This document shows, one piece after another, positions 1-11,984 of a stretch of 64,000 nt of DNA. The DNA comes from Chalara sp. BL73 (Eukaryota; Ascomycota; Leotiomycetes; Helotiales): positions 124,001 to 188,000 of the forward strand of contig CAKJVC010000033.1 of NCBI GenBank assembly GCA_918026815.1, in the 5' to 3' direction. Position 1 is the first letter of the stretch, and every line of letters begins with the position of its first letter. Below the pieces are notes generated by a model. It saw only the letters and a list, made by a program, of their open reading frames with translations, had not been told where the DNA came from and searched no databases. A program made the position numbers and the translations under genes.

Positions 1-1431
1 CTCTATGCCTTTTGGAAAAGGGGGGAAAAGGTCGAGATAAAAAGAAAACGGTTCATTGTTGGGAAAAGACTCGCTATCAGCCATGAAACATCAACCTGCA
101 TACGGAAAACCCGTACCTTTCTGCTTACTTCACCCACAGCAGCTCACGGAACAATGAATGAACCAAACCTTGCCTACAGCGACTACGAATGCGTACATGA
201 TGACACCATTCAACGCTTACGTTGTACCCAAGGCCGCTTGACACACCAATACTCTGAACATAAGAAAACCTTGGAAGGTGGGAAACAAGTCCCTTCAATG
301 GCGGTAGAACAGAACCCACCACCCATCTTCGTCGTCGTCGTCGTCGTACCGGCGGCAATCTAATCTTCAAAGTCCATTTTTTTTTCAATAAAAATGTAAT
401 AACAAAAAACCAAGCCAGCGACACGCTCCTCCAAGCATCCCAAGAGGGTCAATAGACGCGTGCCAATTCTAGATCGTTTGGCCCACGACGACATTTCTCC
501 CATCGAAATAGCAACCCGGTGCAAGGGGGTGCGATTGGGCCGGGCGCGTAAACATTAGCCGTCCCAAAAATAATCCCCCTTCTTGCGCAATACTATATCC
601 GGATGCGGCTCTTTTATTTGGCGGGCGGCTAGCGCCCCGCCAATCACATCGTCGATGTTAAAGACCCCGGGCCCCCTCCCCCAGAGGCCCTCAGGAAGGG
701 CGCAAAACGGTCCTTCTAGAAGAAAAAAAAAAAAAAAGGCATCGATATAGATACAATGCGGGGTTATGTTTTTGATGATGACGGTCATGAGTTACGTGTG
801 GGTGTGTGTTCGCTGAGACCTTGTCTGCCTACATACCGCATGTAACGTTTTTGTGTAATCCACACCCCTTTTGTTTTTTTCTTTCTCAACCTTTCATTTC
901 TACGTCCAACGGCAGGGGAAAAGATCCTGAGCAACGTGCATGAATTCAAACAGACCGGTTGGAAGGGAGAGGAAAGGATATATCTCGGCATTTCTTCGAG
1001 CGGTGAGTGGGATGGGGGGGGCATGGGTACGGGCAAGTGGAATATATCTATTACAGGAGACGGAAGGAAGCGATGTAGGTGGAAAAATAACCCCAATCTC
1101 GGGGAAAAAAAAGTGAGATCAGTTTCCAAAATACTTTCATAACAAAGGATCGTGCGTGCGTGCGTGCGTGCGTGCATCCTACGTCTTCCAAAATACTCTA
1201 TCAGGCCCTGGAAATAGGTTCATTCGTTGTTAAGTTACGATAACCCTCCCAGAGCCTGATTCCATCGCTGACTCTAACCCGCACACAAGAGACCGCTAGC
1301 CAGTCTGTGCTTTTGTAACCTTTGCTCAATAGGACCCAGCTGCTGGACTGGGTTGAAGAAGGTGGTAAGAAATGAGGAATAGACTGATGAATTTCTATTA
1401 TGGCATGTTAATACACTATCCTAATTCCATC
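1..1431. other. Non-coding stretch with microsatellites
   Basis: I see no supportable gene here. Open frames on both strands are low-complexity and lack family features. It contains a GTC/CGT trinucleotide run near 330-350, a poly-A/T tract near 720-740, a poly-G run near 1014-1021 and a (TGCG)n tetranucleotide run at about 1152-1175. It is downstream of the COY1-like gene on the minus strand and may be the promoter or 3' end of a gene to the left of the window. Confidence 0.6.
1152..1175. repeat. (TGCG)n microsatellite
   Basis: About six tandem copies of the tetranucleotide TGCG. This is a simple sequence repeat with no coding context. Confidence 0.9.
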
Positions 1432-3803
1432 TCACGAACCTTTTTCACTGAATCCTTCCTGGTGCCAATCCCCATGCTGCGAGTCCGCTCCCGCTACACT
1501 CGCAAGCGGTCCGGCTGTAGCAGACAGCACAGCTTGCCCGAGATTGCTGGCGTGTTGTTCCACGTCGGCAGTCCCAAGCCAGTATATCGCAACGAAGACA
1601 AGTAAGTGCAACGCTAGGCAGTATCCTGCGAAAAGATTTCTGCTGGTTCTGGTTGCCAGTACCATTCTTGTGATGGAGAAGACGATTCGTTCTGGGAGGC
1701 TCATACGTTTGTAGGCACGAGCTGATTCACGACCTCTAAATTGTGCGAAAGGAGAGATGTTTGATTCGTATGCTGAACGATAACGGTCCAATGCAAGCCC
1801 AGATGATGTCGACGAGGACATCTGGACGGTCGATGGATTTGGGTTTGTGGCGATAGCTGAAGTTGTCCCGCCTCTATTGTACGTCGAAACATATCTGGTT
1901 TTCTCATACAAGTTTAGATTATCCTTCTGCAGGGACGCAATCTCTTGACGAAGTGATGATACGGCACGATGACTCTCCGACAGCTCATTCTCTAATTGAG
2001 AGTTTCGCTTCTTAAAACGATCTCGTTGGGCTGTGATCATGGGGAGTATACCCGAACCACCTCCTACTGGCTCACCCGAACGTAAAGCTTCCAAAGACGT
2101 CGTACCCAGAGATGCTTGTGATCGAGGATCAAAGCCGGATATAATTGATGAGGTCGGAGACACTCGGCCTTTACGTCCTGCAAAAGAGCTCATGGCAGCA
2201 TTGGCGGAAGACTGAGGGTACCGGCTAGTATACGTGCCGGCTACTGATGCTCCTGAAGGATATGCATTTGCGCCGTCATGAACGTTGGCAAGGTCATTTT
2301 CCAACGTTGCATTCAAATGCTGAGCTCTTTCGAGATCTCCGTTGACTCTAGACAGGTTCTCTTGCATTGTCTGCAGGCGGCTCTGTAGATCTTGATGGGA
2401 TACTCTCAGTATCGTCAGCTCCTCACTCAGCTTCTTATTACGTGCAAGAAGGAGTTGTTCTAGAGTATCTCCCTTTCCTTTCACAGCTGCCCCATTCTCT
2501 GTCGCATCTGCAGATTCGCCAGCAGGTAGAGGCTCATCATCATCCCCAGTTGAAAACTCAATACTTTTCAAGACTTCAAGCTCCTGCTTAACATCCTCAT
2601 AATCACTCCACTTCTGAACTTTTGTCTTCAATGTGTCACGCTCGTCTTTTAGCAGTCCTATCTCTCTTTCAAGAGACCTCAACTTGCTATCAAGTTCTCG
2701 TTTCCGGGCATCTCTTTCGACCCTAGCAGCATCCAGCTTCCTTAGCAGAGACGAGTTCTCTGAGCGTATACGCATGTATCCTGGGTCATCCTCTAGGACC
2801 AGGGCCGGCTGGTTAGGAAGTTGCGAAGCGGACTGGGCTAGCTCGATCCGCAGTTGTTCATTTCTCGCCTCAACTTCCGCTAATCTGGCACTGGTACGCT
2901 CCAAATCTGAATGAACCATCTCCAACTCTGCGCTAGTAACATGGCCACGCCCAGAGTCCTGGCCATTTTCAGATTGGCCAAGGCGCTGTGTAACCTCGTA
3001 GCTCGCTTTGATTTCATTAAGAAGACGGTCTTGATTTTCGACCTTGTCCTCAAGGAGTTTCTCTTTGGCCTCCCAGTTGTCCTTTTTCTCCTCTAGGACT
3101 GCTGCCCAGGACCCCTCGACTTCCTTAACCTTTGTTTCTAGACCCTCTTCAACAGTTCTCCTGGCGGTCCGTTCGGCCTCTAATTTGGCCTCTGTTTCTT
3201 CCAGCTGTGAGGTGAGCTTGCTGACACTTTGTTGAAGATGCTCGTTCTCCTTTGTAACCTTGGGAAGGGTGTCTTCAGACAATAGTAATGAATCGACGGA
3301 GGCTTCGAGCAATGGGTATGGATCAGGCGCTTCAGACAAAGATGAGTAGACTTGCAAGAAGGCCGAGTTTGTGGACTTGGAGTGGTTTGTAAGTAGATCA
3401 ATGAATGTTTGGTATGCTAAATAAGCGTAAGCTGGCATGTTTGTTGAGTGGTGCGATTGAATGTTACCTTTTAGTAGGCCCTTGATCTCCCCCAGTTTCG
3501 CAGAATCATCCAGCTTCCTGAAATCTTTTGTTTTCTGTGCCAGATCTTTCCGCTGCACCGTAGAGTCCCTTTGATATTGTACAATTTCCGATGCGGTGTT
3601 GTCCAGGGACGGGATTAAGGACGTAAGGTCGATAGCTAGTATAGTCAGCAGCAGTCGCAGAGACAAGCGCAAGATGCCATCTTACTCCTCCATGCCGATA
3701 TGGCCTTCTGAAAATTATTGTTTCCATTGGAAGCCGGTGCCTCCTGATTCTCCGTGGACGCTGCAGCTGCTTCTGCCAAAGCTGAATCTGCGAGATTCGC
3801 CAT
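1432..3803 (-). CDS. COY1: CASP/COY1-like Golgi coiled-coil membrane protein
   Basis: Three exons: 3686..3803, 3468..3635 and 1432..3416, giving 756 aa. The introns are 50 bp (3636..3685) and 51 bp (3417..3467). The second is stop-free and in frame, so an unspliced reading looks like one long ORF starting at 3672. Removing it restores the family join GLLK-AYQTFIDLL. Start ATG at 3803 gives MANLADSALAEAAAAS, typical of the family. The protein is long coiled coil (roughly residues 90-640), a Ser/Gly-rich linker, then a C-terminal tail anchor (FAGYCLALHLLVFVAIYWLG). CASP proteins are Golgi tail-anchored golgins; yeast Coy1 acts in retrograde Golgi transport. The fungal tail after the anchor is unusually long, about 40 residues. 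Assignment is by recalled family pattern and I am confident of the family. Confidence 0.9.
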
Positions 3804-4938
3804 ATTGACTTCCAACTCAAGAAAAATGCATTAGACTGATGAATCGATATCAACTGTAGGAAGTATTCAGATGTATTCAACTATAACGATATCGATGTTG
3901 GGGAATGCTAATCAGCTTTCCTATGGCTGCATGTTTCGTGTTCCAGGGCTCCAAGCCCAGGTACAAGACAGCTTGCTAAAGGACCCCTTGTCACACTTCC
4001 CCACAGTCAGGTATCCGCATTATTATTATTATTTTTAGCCTAGCCACTCCTTCACCAAAGATCCGCCTCAGGCTTTAGTTCTTAGATTCTCAGCTTAAGA
4101 TTTCATGAATATTACTCTCTCACTTGCGTAGTTCCACGACTGGTATATTCCAGTATTGATGCCAATACACACTAGCGTGAGGTGCGTCGCTCATTATCAG
4201 TTGGCAGACCTAGGTAGGCAATGAAACCTGATGCACGAATCGAATCGGCCGTATAATCATACTGGAACGTCTGGAACGTCCAGATCTGCGATCCAGTACC
4301 GTAGAGGTGCTGGAAAGAAAACTCCTGCTTCCGCGCCAAAACCTATGCTTGTTATATTCCCTCTCGCAAGTGTATCAGTATTTTAGAGAAACTGAAAAGC
4401 GATCATGTGATCTTTCGCAAGCACAACTGCTGTGAGTGACTCCCTACAAATTGTTTATACGTAGATCTCATTTCATCTTGCCCATCTGTGTCGTGGATAT
4501 TCAGCAGCATAGGTATTTTTGTTTTGTCTTTTTACTTTTTGTGTTTGTGAGTCTTCAGCGATGAAATCTGAAAACCTAATGCCCTATCTCTTCCTTATTC
4601 TTGCCAATACTTCAAGTACTGATAAGTCGGCATTTCAGGTACGTCGAATTATTTAATAATGCGTCCACTCTTTACATGTTTCCGATGGCTTGACCTGTGA
4701 AAGTGGGCTTTCAGATCTGGATACTAAAAAGTAGCGACAGGTAGAGTCGAGCTCGAGACGGCTTCTAACTTCAACCCAAATCTTGGTAAGCGGAGTGCTA
4801 TAGCACCTTAGATTATTAGGGGTAATTCGTTCGATTATTTCCAAGATAAACTTCATATTTTCATTGTTTCGCTATATCTATCACATCAGAGCAAAACACT
4901 TCACAGCCATCATCCAGACTCCATTCTGTGAATGCACC
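3804..4938. other. Intergenic, upstream of COY1-like gene
   Basis: No coding region recognised. A short (ATT)n run lies near 4020-4036. It probably holds the COY1-like promoter. Confidence 0.5.
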
Positions 4939-5242
4939 ATGTCCTTTCCAAGAATTCTACAGGTCATCCAAGCCTTAGGAACCTCGTATGTGCTTCTATT
5001 CCATTGAGCTCTTCATAGTACGCTAACAAAAATTCGACCAAGGCTGTGTTGCAAGCTATTGTTCCGCACAATACAGACACTATCTTATCTCTAAAGAACG
5101 CAATATCCTGGAAGCTGATAGTGTTGCTCTTCCTTCAGCTATCACAATACCCTCCGATGCGGTGAAGGAAATAGCCAAGGAAGATCTGAAGAGGGAGAGT
5201 AGCCCAGTAGAAGTGATTTGGAAGAGATTAGGGAAGGATTAA
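4939..5242 (+). pseudogene. Small two-exon gene with a frame conflict
   Basis: Exon 1 starts at ATG 4939 and reads MSFPRILQVIQALGT, followed by a strong donor GTATGT at 4986. The intron has a branch site (GCTAAC) and an acceptor ending at 5042. Exon 2 (5043..5242) has a convincing frame: GCVASYCSAQYRHYLISKER, then an acidic/basic C-terminus ending SPVEVIWKRLGKD and stop. The exon 1 phase (2) does not match the phase that exon 2 needs (1), so a one-base change separates them. Either this is a recent pseudogene, a sequence error, or a splice site I have missed. The intact product would be about 80 aa with an N-terminal hydrophobic stretch. I do not recognise the family. Confidence 0.45.
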
Positions 5243-6738
5243 TCTGGGTCTTGACGGAAAACCCTCATTCTTTGAACTCGTTTTGCGCCGCAAGCTGAGG
5301 TTCAATGGCTAACACAGCATAGTAGATATGGAACGAGAACCCAAGAAAGCGTGCGGTTAAGAGTGGAAGCCATGATTTGTATTTCAGTGCAACAGTGAAT
5401 GTAGTCCTGGCACAAACATATGAAAAAAACAAAGGGACATAGTAACAGAGATGTACTGTAAACTTCTGAGAAATCTAGATGAAACACCACCCGATATGCA
5501 TCACAAACTTTCACACATTCGAAATAGACAATTTTGGAATGCGCTTTGCTACTCAACAATATGAAATATGCTGAACCACTCTCATCCCATCACAAAATCC
5601 AATCATTTGATATTTGTGACCCGTTATTAGTATATGGCAGGTATAGTACTCTATAATTTGAGAAAGTACTGTGAATTTGAAGTTAGCCCTTCTAGCAGTT
5701 CTGGCCACTTTACATCAAATAGTAGGGAAGGATGTAGATTAAGCCGTCTTAGCCCAGCTATATAAGACCGATAGCATGCAATTGAGTACATCTACTGGAT
5801 ACAGCCTTTTCCCAATTCCACGAGGTTGATACTGGCCCCCGTTTCGATAATGCTAACTTCTCTTCATTGATGACATTTCAATACTTAGACCTAGTTAGGG
5901 TTCCAGCTAATTTGATGTTCTGGCCAAGTTTTTTAAGCTTCGCCGTTGACTTGTATAGATCTCAATCCTTGTGACGCTCTATAGAGGAATACCCATGACT
6001 CCCTCATGCTGCCTGGCCATATGTTTAGATGCTCTACCTTACCACAAAAGTTATCAAAGATAAAGTGCCTTCAGCGAACCTCAATCCTAATAATTATACA
6101 CACATTATGAATCTTCTTGTCGGATAAGTCGGCGAGGCCGCAGCCACATTAGTGTGCCTTCACTTTTATCATGGTAGGTTTTGTATACCTATTCAAGCTC
6201 GCCGTTACTGACAGCCTCCCACAAGTATTGTTTGGGAATATAGTATTTATAAGTAGAGGTTATTAAGTATCAGGCGGCGTAAGAGCACATAAAAACAAGA
6301 CATAGGTTAGGGAAAAGATTGACCATTTCGAGACTGAGGCCCCCACCATGAAGGTTCCGAGGAAATCGAGAGTTTTAGTTAAAAGCTTGAGGTTGAAATT
6401 TATTTTGCAGTTGATATAGAATATTGTATCAAAAAATTATGTAGCTTTGAGGTAAGAGAAAGGAAGAAAGCAGCAGAGAGGGGGGAATTCCTCAGCTTCA
6501 TATACTCATTTTGCTTCTAGATGTTGGGCAGGAGCCAGAGAAGAGGAGCAGCCGAATCTTCTTTATGTGGAAGTGTCTGCCTTCCCGATTTGCGTTGAAT
6601 ATACCTAGGAGGTATGTATTAAGTGAGAAAGGAGCGCAAAGAGTGGAAGAACTATATGAAGTATGGGACACTCTGTATGTAATTCCTGGACCATGCTCTT
6701 GTTTCTAATCAGCTCTAGGTGTCTAATAATTCTTGTGT
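5243..6738. other. Intergenic, nothing supportable
   Basis: About 1.5 kb of AT-rich sequence with no ORF that looks coding on either strand, no repeat and no RNA that I can recognise. Confidence 0.5.
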
Positions 6739-9020
6739 CTAATACCCAGCCGGCTCTAATTTCTTGGGGAAGGCTGTTTTGTTTAAGTTCTCTCTGCAGG
6801 CAACCTTCCAGTTTGTTGGTGTAAATTTGTCCACGATCGTCTTAAATGCTTCCTAGAACACCTCATTAGCACATCAAACCACCTAATGATTTCTGAAATT
6901 CAAACTTACGAGGGTACAAAAAGACTCATCTCCTTCTAAATGCTTCCCAACGGGTTTGCAACCTGGAACCTGCATAACACGATCGTTGTACCGAACTCGA
7001 ACGAAATAGTTATCCAGCTTTGACTTTTCTGCCTCAGACCAAGTATCAATTGTCTGTCTTGTAGTTTCTGATGAGTTTGCAGCTTTCATGTCATATTTTC
7101 CACCTAATATTCCACCAAACCAAGATTTCCAGTATGATTCAGGGGCGGTATACTCGATCTTGACATTTGCCACTTGAGCTTTTTGGATGTTTGATTTCTT
7201 GAATAATTCAAGTGCTATGTGGCTTGTGTAAGGTGGCCATGATTCTCCCTGGAATGCGCCTGTTTTGGGTAGTCTCGTTAGCCTTCTGTCCCGCCTACTG
7301 ACATTGCCCTAGCTAATCTAGTGGCTTGTATCTTTTCAAGCGTGCATGATATAGTGATGCCACACTATAGGAGTAGGAAAATTCAAATCCTGTCAAAAGT
7401 GGAAATGAAGTACTTACCAAGACTTGCTAAGATAGCGGCAAGAGTCGTGTCATGACAACCGCTTAATTCCATTTTGATAGATTTTTCACCTCCTCTTCCG
7501 GCCCCTGTATGTCCATATCTTCCACCAATCTCTGTTATACTATCACGGTTCCCTTGTGTATTGCCTACCATCCTTTGAACCAAGTCTCCCATCAAAGACC
7601 CTATCCCAACAGCCCGATACTCCTGTGATTCCTGATACCCTGCGAACCACTCCTCAACCGCAATTTTATCAATAATCTTAAGTCCCTCGACATCATAGAA
7701 CTCACTTGGAAGACGGGTTTCTGGCCCATGAGCCAGCGTGCTATTGATTGTATCCTGCATACTTTTAGCATCTGTTACGAAGCAGAGTATAGGCAAAGAA
7801 GAGTTAGATCCCTCAAAGTTTTTGACAATGCAAACGACGGTTCTGCCCATAAGACTGTTCCAATATCCAGCTCCAGTAAGATATCCCATCTGACAGGTAT
7901 GAATTGCTTACCATAATACCCGAGAGCCTGGGACGAGAGTCAACAGCGACCCTCTTACTACCGTCTGGCATCCACTTTGAGATAAGATTGTTGAGATAAT
8001 CCATTTCCTTGGTTTTATTCCACCGATCTGCACTTCTTTGGGCAAAAGCACGGGAAAGAGCCGCAAATCTTCTACAACTGCTATCATTAGGAAATAGGGT
8101 CTCATCCGATGGCGCTCGAGTTATGATGGTAACTATTCTCCGAAGCAATTAGTTATTGCGTCACTATGTCCAATGGTTTCCATGACTGCCTCGAGTTCGT
8201 ATCAAACAGAGTTTACCTAAAAGAAAAGTAATGCATGGGAAATAGGAGTATGCATCATGAAATGTACGTACCGGGTGGGAAGTCTGCCGCACGGCTGTGT
8301 GCTGGGTACTACAAACTGTCAGAAAAATGAATAAGCACATCTCAAATGAGCCTTTGTCTCTTGGGGGGAAGTTGTAGAGTATGAGGTTCGCGTCATGGGA
8401 TCTAGAGTAGAGTATGTACTTACCATCCCCCAGAATGCTTGCTGTAACGACTCAAGCGCTCGAGGAATGGGCGTTGCTCGTAAGTAGATCATATCTGCAT
8501 CTTCAATCATATCTGGCATAAAATGAAGCTGGTCTACATAGAGGCGTCTTAGTCGTCGCCCAAGCTGCCAAGTCGACATTCTTCCCTCATCCGTTAACTC
8601 TCCCAGGTTACAGACAGAGTCAGTCTCCCCTTTAGGTCCTGATGCAATGACCGGTCCATCGTCTCGACCGAATGTCTCTATTCGTCGGCGCCATTGTAAT
8701 GACGACCACTTTCCTTCCTTTGCATCTAGAGTCGCACTCTGCATTTGGCGGGCAACAGCACAGTACGGCCAATATGCCGCTAAACCTGCTTTTTGGAATC
8801 TCGCACTCACAGGACTGTTTCTAGTCTTAGTGATTTACTCAGAAGGTCCGGGAATGCAATGAGGTCATTGCTTCTGGGCTTTGGTTTTTTGGGGGGGGGA
8901 ACTGTACCTTCGTTCACCATGTCTCATTAATACCTGCACGAGTTGCAGATCAAGAGATTCTGGATACAACTGGCGAAGCTCATCCTGAGAATATGGAGAT
9001 CTTGGCTTCAAGGTAGTCAT
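6739..9020 (-). CDS. Histidine acid phosphatase
   Basis: Seven exons: 8908..9020, 8424..8814, 8272..8308, 8132..8272-flanked block 7912..8132, 7418..7754, 6910..7259 and 6739..6852. All phases agree, giving 520 aa. The catalytic motif RHGERSP is at residues 33-39 and is assembled across intron 1. The second catalytic motif CHDTTLAA is near residue 355. The C-terminus (FKTIVDKFTPTNWKVACREN) matches the fungal family. No signal peptide is visible, so an intracellular phosphomonoesterase related to the ACP6/PXYLP1-type branch is likely; the substrate is unknown. Start chosen at ATG 9020 (MTTLKPRSPYSQDEL). The longer frame upstream begins at TTG. Intron 1 has two acceptors six bases apart (see findings). 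Introns of 139-158 bp are long for this window. Confidence 0.88.
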
Positions 9021-9416
9021 GCTTCTGGACGTGGGCTTCGTATCCAGGTTGGGACTGATATTGAATAAGTGCACTATTGTAAATGGATCAGTCAAAGACT
9101 CTCCTGGCCGCTTGTATTACAATACTGGGCTTGCGAAAAGGATGAGGAGTATCGAAAATTATACGCACATGTAGGCCTCAAATAATGATATATGTTGATT
9201 GGAGTGCTTATTCCAAGGTCGAGGCGTCTTTAAGGTTGCAGCTCCTTTATGAACCCTGCGTGGAAAAGCTACAGGGGATCGAACCTTATTTCCACATGTA
9301 GACCTAGACTTGGCTTAAAGGACTTTCATTTTTATTTCAGTATACCTATTCTATACTCAAGACCACCCTCGAGTCCAACATATCTAGATATATGCTACGA
9401 CTAGCCCAGGATTGGA
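9021..9416. promoter_or_regulatory. Divergent promoter region
   Basis: 396 bp between the divergent start codons of the acid phosphatase (-) and the PPR gene (+). It must carry both promoters. I cannot identify specific factor sites. Confidence 0.5.
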
Positions 9417-11984
9417 ATGAATTCAACATTTGTCTGCCTACCATGTCGTCGCAAGATCGCGCAGGTAGGTTTTAGACGCTCAGCTCAAAGAGCCAGTTTC
9501 ATCTCAATCATCAATGTTCCCAACGCAACCAAGAACGATCCTCTGGGCTTCCTTGAAGCATCGAGTGGAGGCGACAATGATGGAAAGCCAATACCTCCAG
9601 CGGAACCTTCAAGGTTGAAAAGACCAATGCTACGCTCTTCGCATGACCCCGGAGATCAGCTTGAGGCTTTCTTCGAGGAGACAGTAAACAAATCGGCTCA
9701 GCGACTCGCCACAACTCCGTCAATTACCTCTTTGGCACCGTATCAGTATGCGCAAACCCTAAAAACAATGGTGGCAGATGATGGGTGTTCAGCAACGGAT
9801 GCGTGGGACTTTTTCATCAAGCACTTTGGACCAGAAGCTCGGAAGCCAGGAGCCCTGAATCAGACACCTTCACCTCCATATATATTCACGAGAAATGGAT
9901 CTTTCAGCGGCCGTGCATTAATGCGGAAGGTCATGCTGGCAAAATCAGACTACCTTAAATCTGGCCCATCAATCACAGAGATTTCATCGATCTATTCTCA
10001 GCTCGGAGTGCTTCACGGGAAGGACTGGGCAGACATGATGAATACTTTCCTCAACGCTATTTACAAGCAAAACATACAGGATGAGAATTTATTTGATGTA
10101 TTAGGTTCTTGGAATGTCATAACTCGTCAGAATATAGAAGTAGCGCCTCAAGCTATTCAAGATTCCACGCCTCTGGATTGGTCACATATTACTACTGTCC
10201 CGGATCAGGTCATAGGAGCGAATTGCCGGAGGCATGGCATGAAGGGGGCATTTATTCATTTATCACCAGCATTTCCTATTCGTCAGCGTGAAGACATCCC
10301 ACTCGTTGCGGTGGCTACATTTGCTCTCCTGACTCGAGCTGGAGGCTCGATCTTAGAACATGCGAAGCCTCTTATGATTGCCATAGCACAGGTAATCAAC
10401 AGCCCTGACTTTAACATAGATTTGATATTTAAGCCCTCTAGCCCTGTTGGAGCATCCATCCTATCTCATGTAAAGGACGATTGGCATAAAATTAAGAATG
10501 AGTCAGCGAACTTCAGTACTCTTTCTCTACAACCTTCTAGTCACAAATATACGGGTCGGAGGCCTGCTACTATGAGACATGTGGTGCATCACTCAAGACT
10601 TGAGGATGCCGTGCATAGAAAAGACCTATCGCAAATAGACAGAATGTGGTCCGATGCATCTGTATTACCAATACATATCTCATCTCCAGGAATTCATACA
10701 GCAGAGCCTGTGCCCCAAGGAAGCTTGTCTGCAGGGATGTGCAATCACTTCATCCAAGCATTCATGGCAGTGCGGGCTCCTAGTAAGGCTATTGATGTTT
10801 GGAATCATATGATTCATAACGGATTGGCTCCAAATTTGGCAACCTGGAATTCCATGCTGACAGGATGCAAGATTTCTCGCAATACTAGCGCGCTGGAAGA
10901 TGTTTGGGAGAAATTGTTAGTGCTAGGTGTAAAGCCAGATGTGCATTGTTGGACCTCTCGTGTCGGTGGCCTGGTAGAGGGTCGGAAACCAAATGAGGCC
11001 CTGAAGGCCCTGGATGAAATGGGACAGTCATGGCTGAAAGCTGCTAGGGACCAGTATGGCAGTGACGCGAAAGCAATAGATCTGCAGCATGTCGGTGATA
11101 TTAGTGGCATCGTCAAACCGGCTATTGAGACGGTCAATGCTGCTCTGGTTGGCCTTCTAAGGAGAAACCGGCAGGAAGATGCCAATAGAATACTCGCTTG
11201 GGCGGGTAATTTTGGCATAAATCCTGACAATACAACATATAATACCCTCTTACGACCTATAATCCGTGACGGACAGGTTCACGAAGCAATGACTTTACTT
11301 AAACATATGAAGGCAGATGGCGTGGAAGCCGATGTAGGAACCTTCACCACAATCCTAGACGAGATCCTTCAATACAATGACGGACAGACTCCTGAGCAAC
11401 AACGCGAGACTGTTGCAAATATCTTTGAGGAAATGGCGGAAGCTGGAATTAAAGCCAATCTTCATACATATGGCACAATCGTATATCAATTGTTGCAGCA
11501 TGATAACAATGATTTTGTTGCCGTGAATGCTGTTCTTGCTCGCATGACCAAGGAAGGTCTAAAACCGTCTCAATATATCTACACCATATTCATCAACTAC
11601 TATTTCAGACAAAAGCCTCCCAATGTGGACGCTGTGAGAGCTCTTATCAAGCAGGTACTCTCTGAAGATGAGGGAGCTGTGGATAACATTTTCTGGGACC
11701 GCGTAATCACTGGGTATGCGAGGATCGGCGATACAGCTACGGCAATGAGAATTTTAGGTCAGGTCAGCAGCAAATCAAGTTGGAAGACTGGCGTAATGGG
11801 TTGGCGGACACTGGATCTGCTTGTCACGGCACTGATAAAGAATGATGAGTGGGATGTGGCGAGGACTTTGGTGAAGAATGTTGCGATGGATACTGGTGGC
11901 CCCATTGCGCCGGATGTGCATGGAAAAGATGGACAACATAAGTTCTGGGTATTGGCCGAGTCACTGGGTTTGTTGACCTCGTGA
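9417..11984 (+). CDS. Mitochondrial pentatricopeptide repeat (PPR) protein
   Basis: Single uninterrupted ORF of 855 aa. The N-terminus (MNSTFVCLPCRRKIAQVGFR) is basic, hydroxylated and free of acidic residues, as in a mitochondrial presequence. Degenerate 35-residue PPR units are visible: about 440-545 (NHMIHNGLAPNLATWNSML; LGVKPDVHCWTSRV), 590-670 (GINPDNTTYNTLLRPIIRDG; DGVEADVGTFTTIL) and 695-770 (AGIKANLHTYGTIVYQLL; EGLKPSQYIYTIFINYYF). Fungal PPR proteins bind organellar RNA and act in stability, processing or translation of mitochondrial transcripts. I cannot name the specific orthologue or RNA target. It is one of the few intron-less long genes here. Confidence 0.85.
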   Translation: MNSTFVCLPCRRKIAQVGFRRSAQRASFISIINVPNATKNDPLGFLEASSGGDNDGKPIPPAEPSRLKRPMLRSSHDPGDQLEAFFEETVNKSAQRLATTPSITSLAPYQYAQTLKTMVADDGCSATDAWDFFIKHFGPEARKPGALNQTPSPPYIFTRNGSFSGRALMRKVMLAKSDYLKSGPSITEISSIYSQLGVLHGKDWADMMNTFLNAIYKQNIQDENLFDVLGSWNVITRQNIEVAPQAIQDSTPLDWSHITTVPDQVIGANCRRHGMKGAFIHLSPAFPIRQREDIPLVAVATFALLTRAGGSILEHAKPLMIAIAQVINSPDFNIDLIFKPSSPVGASILSHVKDDWHKIKNESANFSTLSLQPSSHKYTGRRPATMRHVVHHSRLEDAVHRKDLSQIDRMWSDASVLPIHISSPGIHTAEPVPQGSLSAGMCNHFIQAFMAVRAPSKAIDVWNHMIHNGLAPNLATWNSMLTGCKISRNTSALEDVWEKLLVLGVKPDVHCWTSRVGGLVEGRKPNEALKALDEMGQSWLKAARDQYGSDAKAIDLQHVGDISGIVKPAIETVNAALVGLLRRNRQEDANRILAWAGNFGINPDNTTYNTLLRPIIRDGQVHEAMTLLKHMKADGVEADVGTFTTILDEILQYNDGQTPEQQRETVANIFEEMAEAGIKANLHTYGTIVYQLLQHDNNDFVAVNAVLARMTKEGLKPSQYIYTIFINYYFRQKPPNVDAVRALIKQVLSEDEGAVDNIFWDRVITGYARIGDTATAMRILGQVSSKSSWKTGVMGWRTLDLLVTALIKNDEWDVARTLVKNVAMDTGGPIAPDVHGKDGQHKFWVLAESLGLLTS

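Noticed and set aside
1152..1175. Regular tandem repeats as a CRISPR-like array
   Set aside because: It is a simple tetranucleotide microsatellite in a eukaryotic genome, without spacers.
785..1177. Minus-strand open frame of 130 codons near the left edge
   Set aside because: Its sequence is driven by the microsatellite and low-complexity DNA and has no domain features.
7383..7889. Frame beginning at 7889 within the acid phosphatase locus as an alternative exon
   Set aside because: A join of 7912 to 7754 restores the family sequence SGIM-DTINSTLAHGPETR; the extra residues belong to a 157 bp intron.
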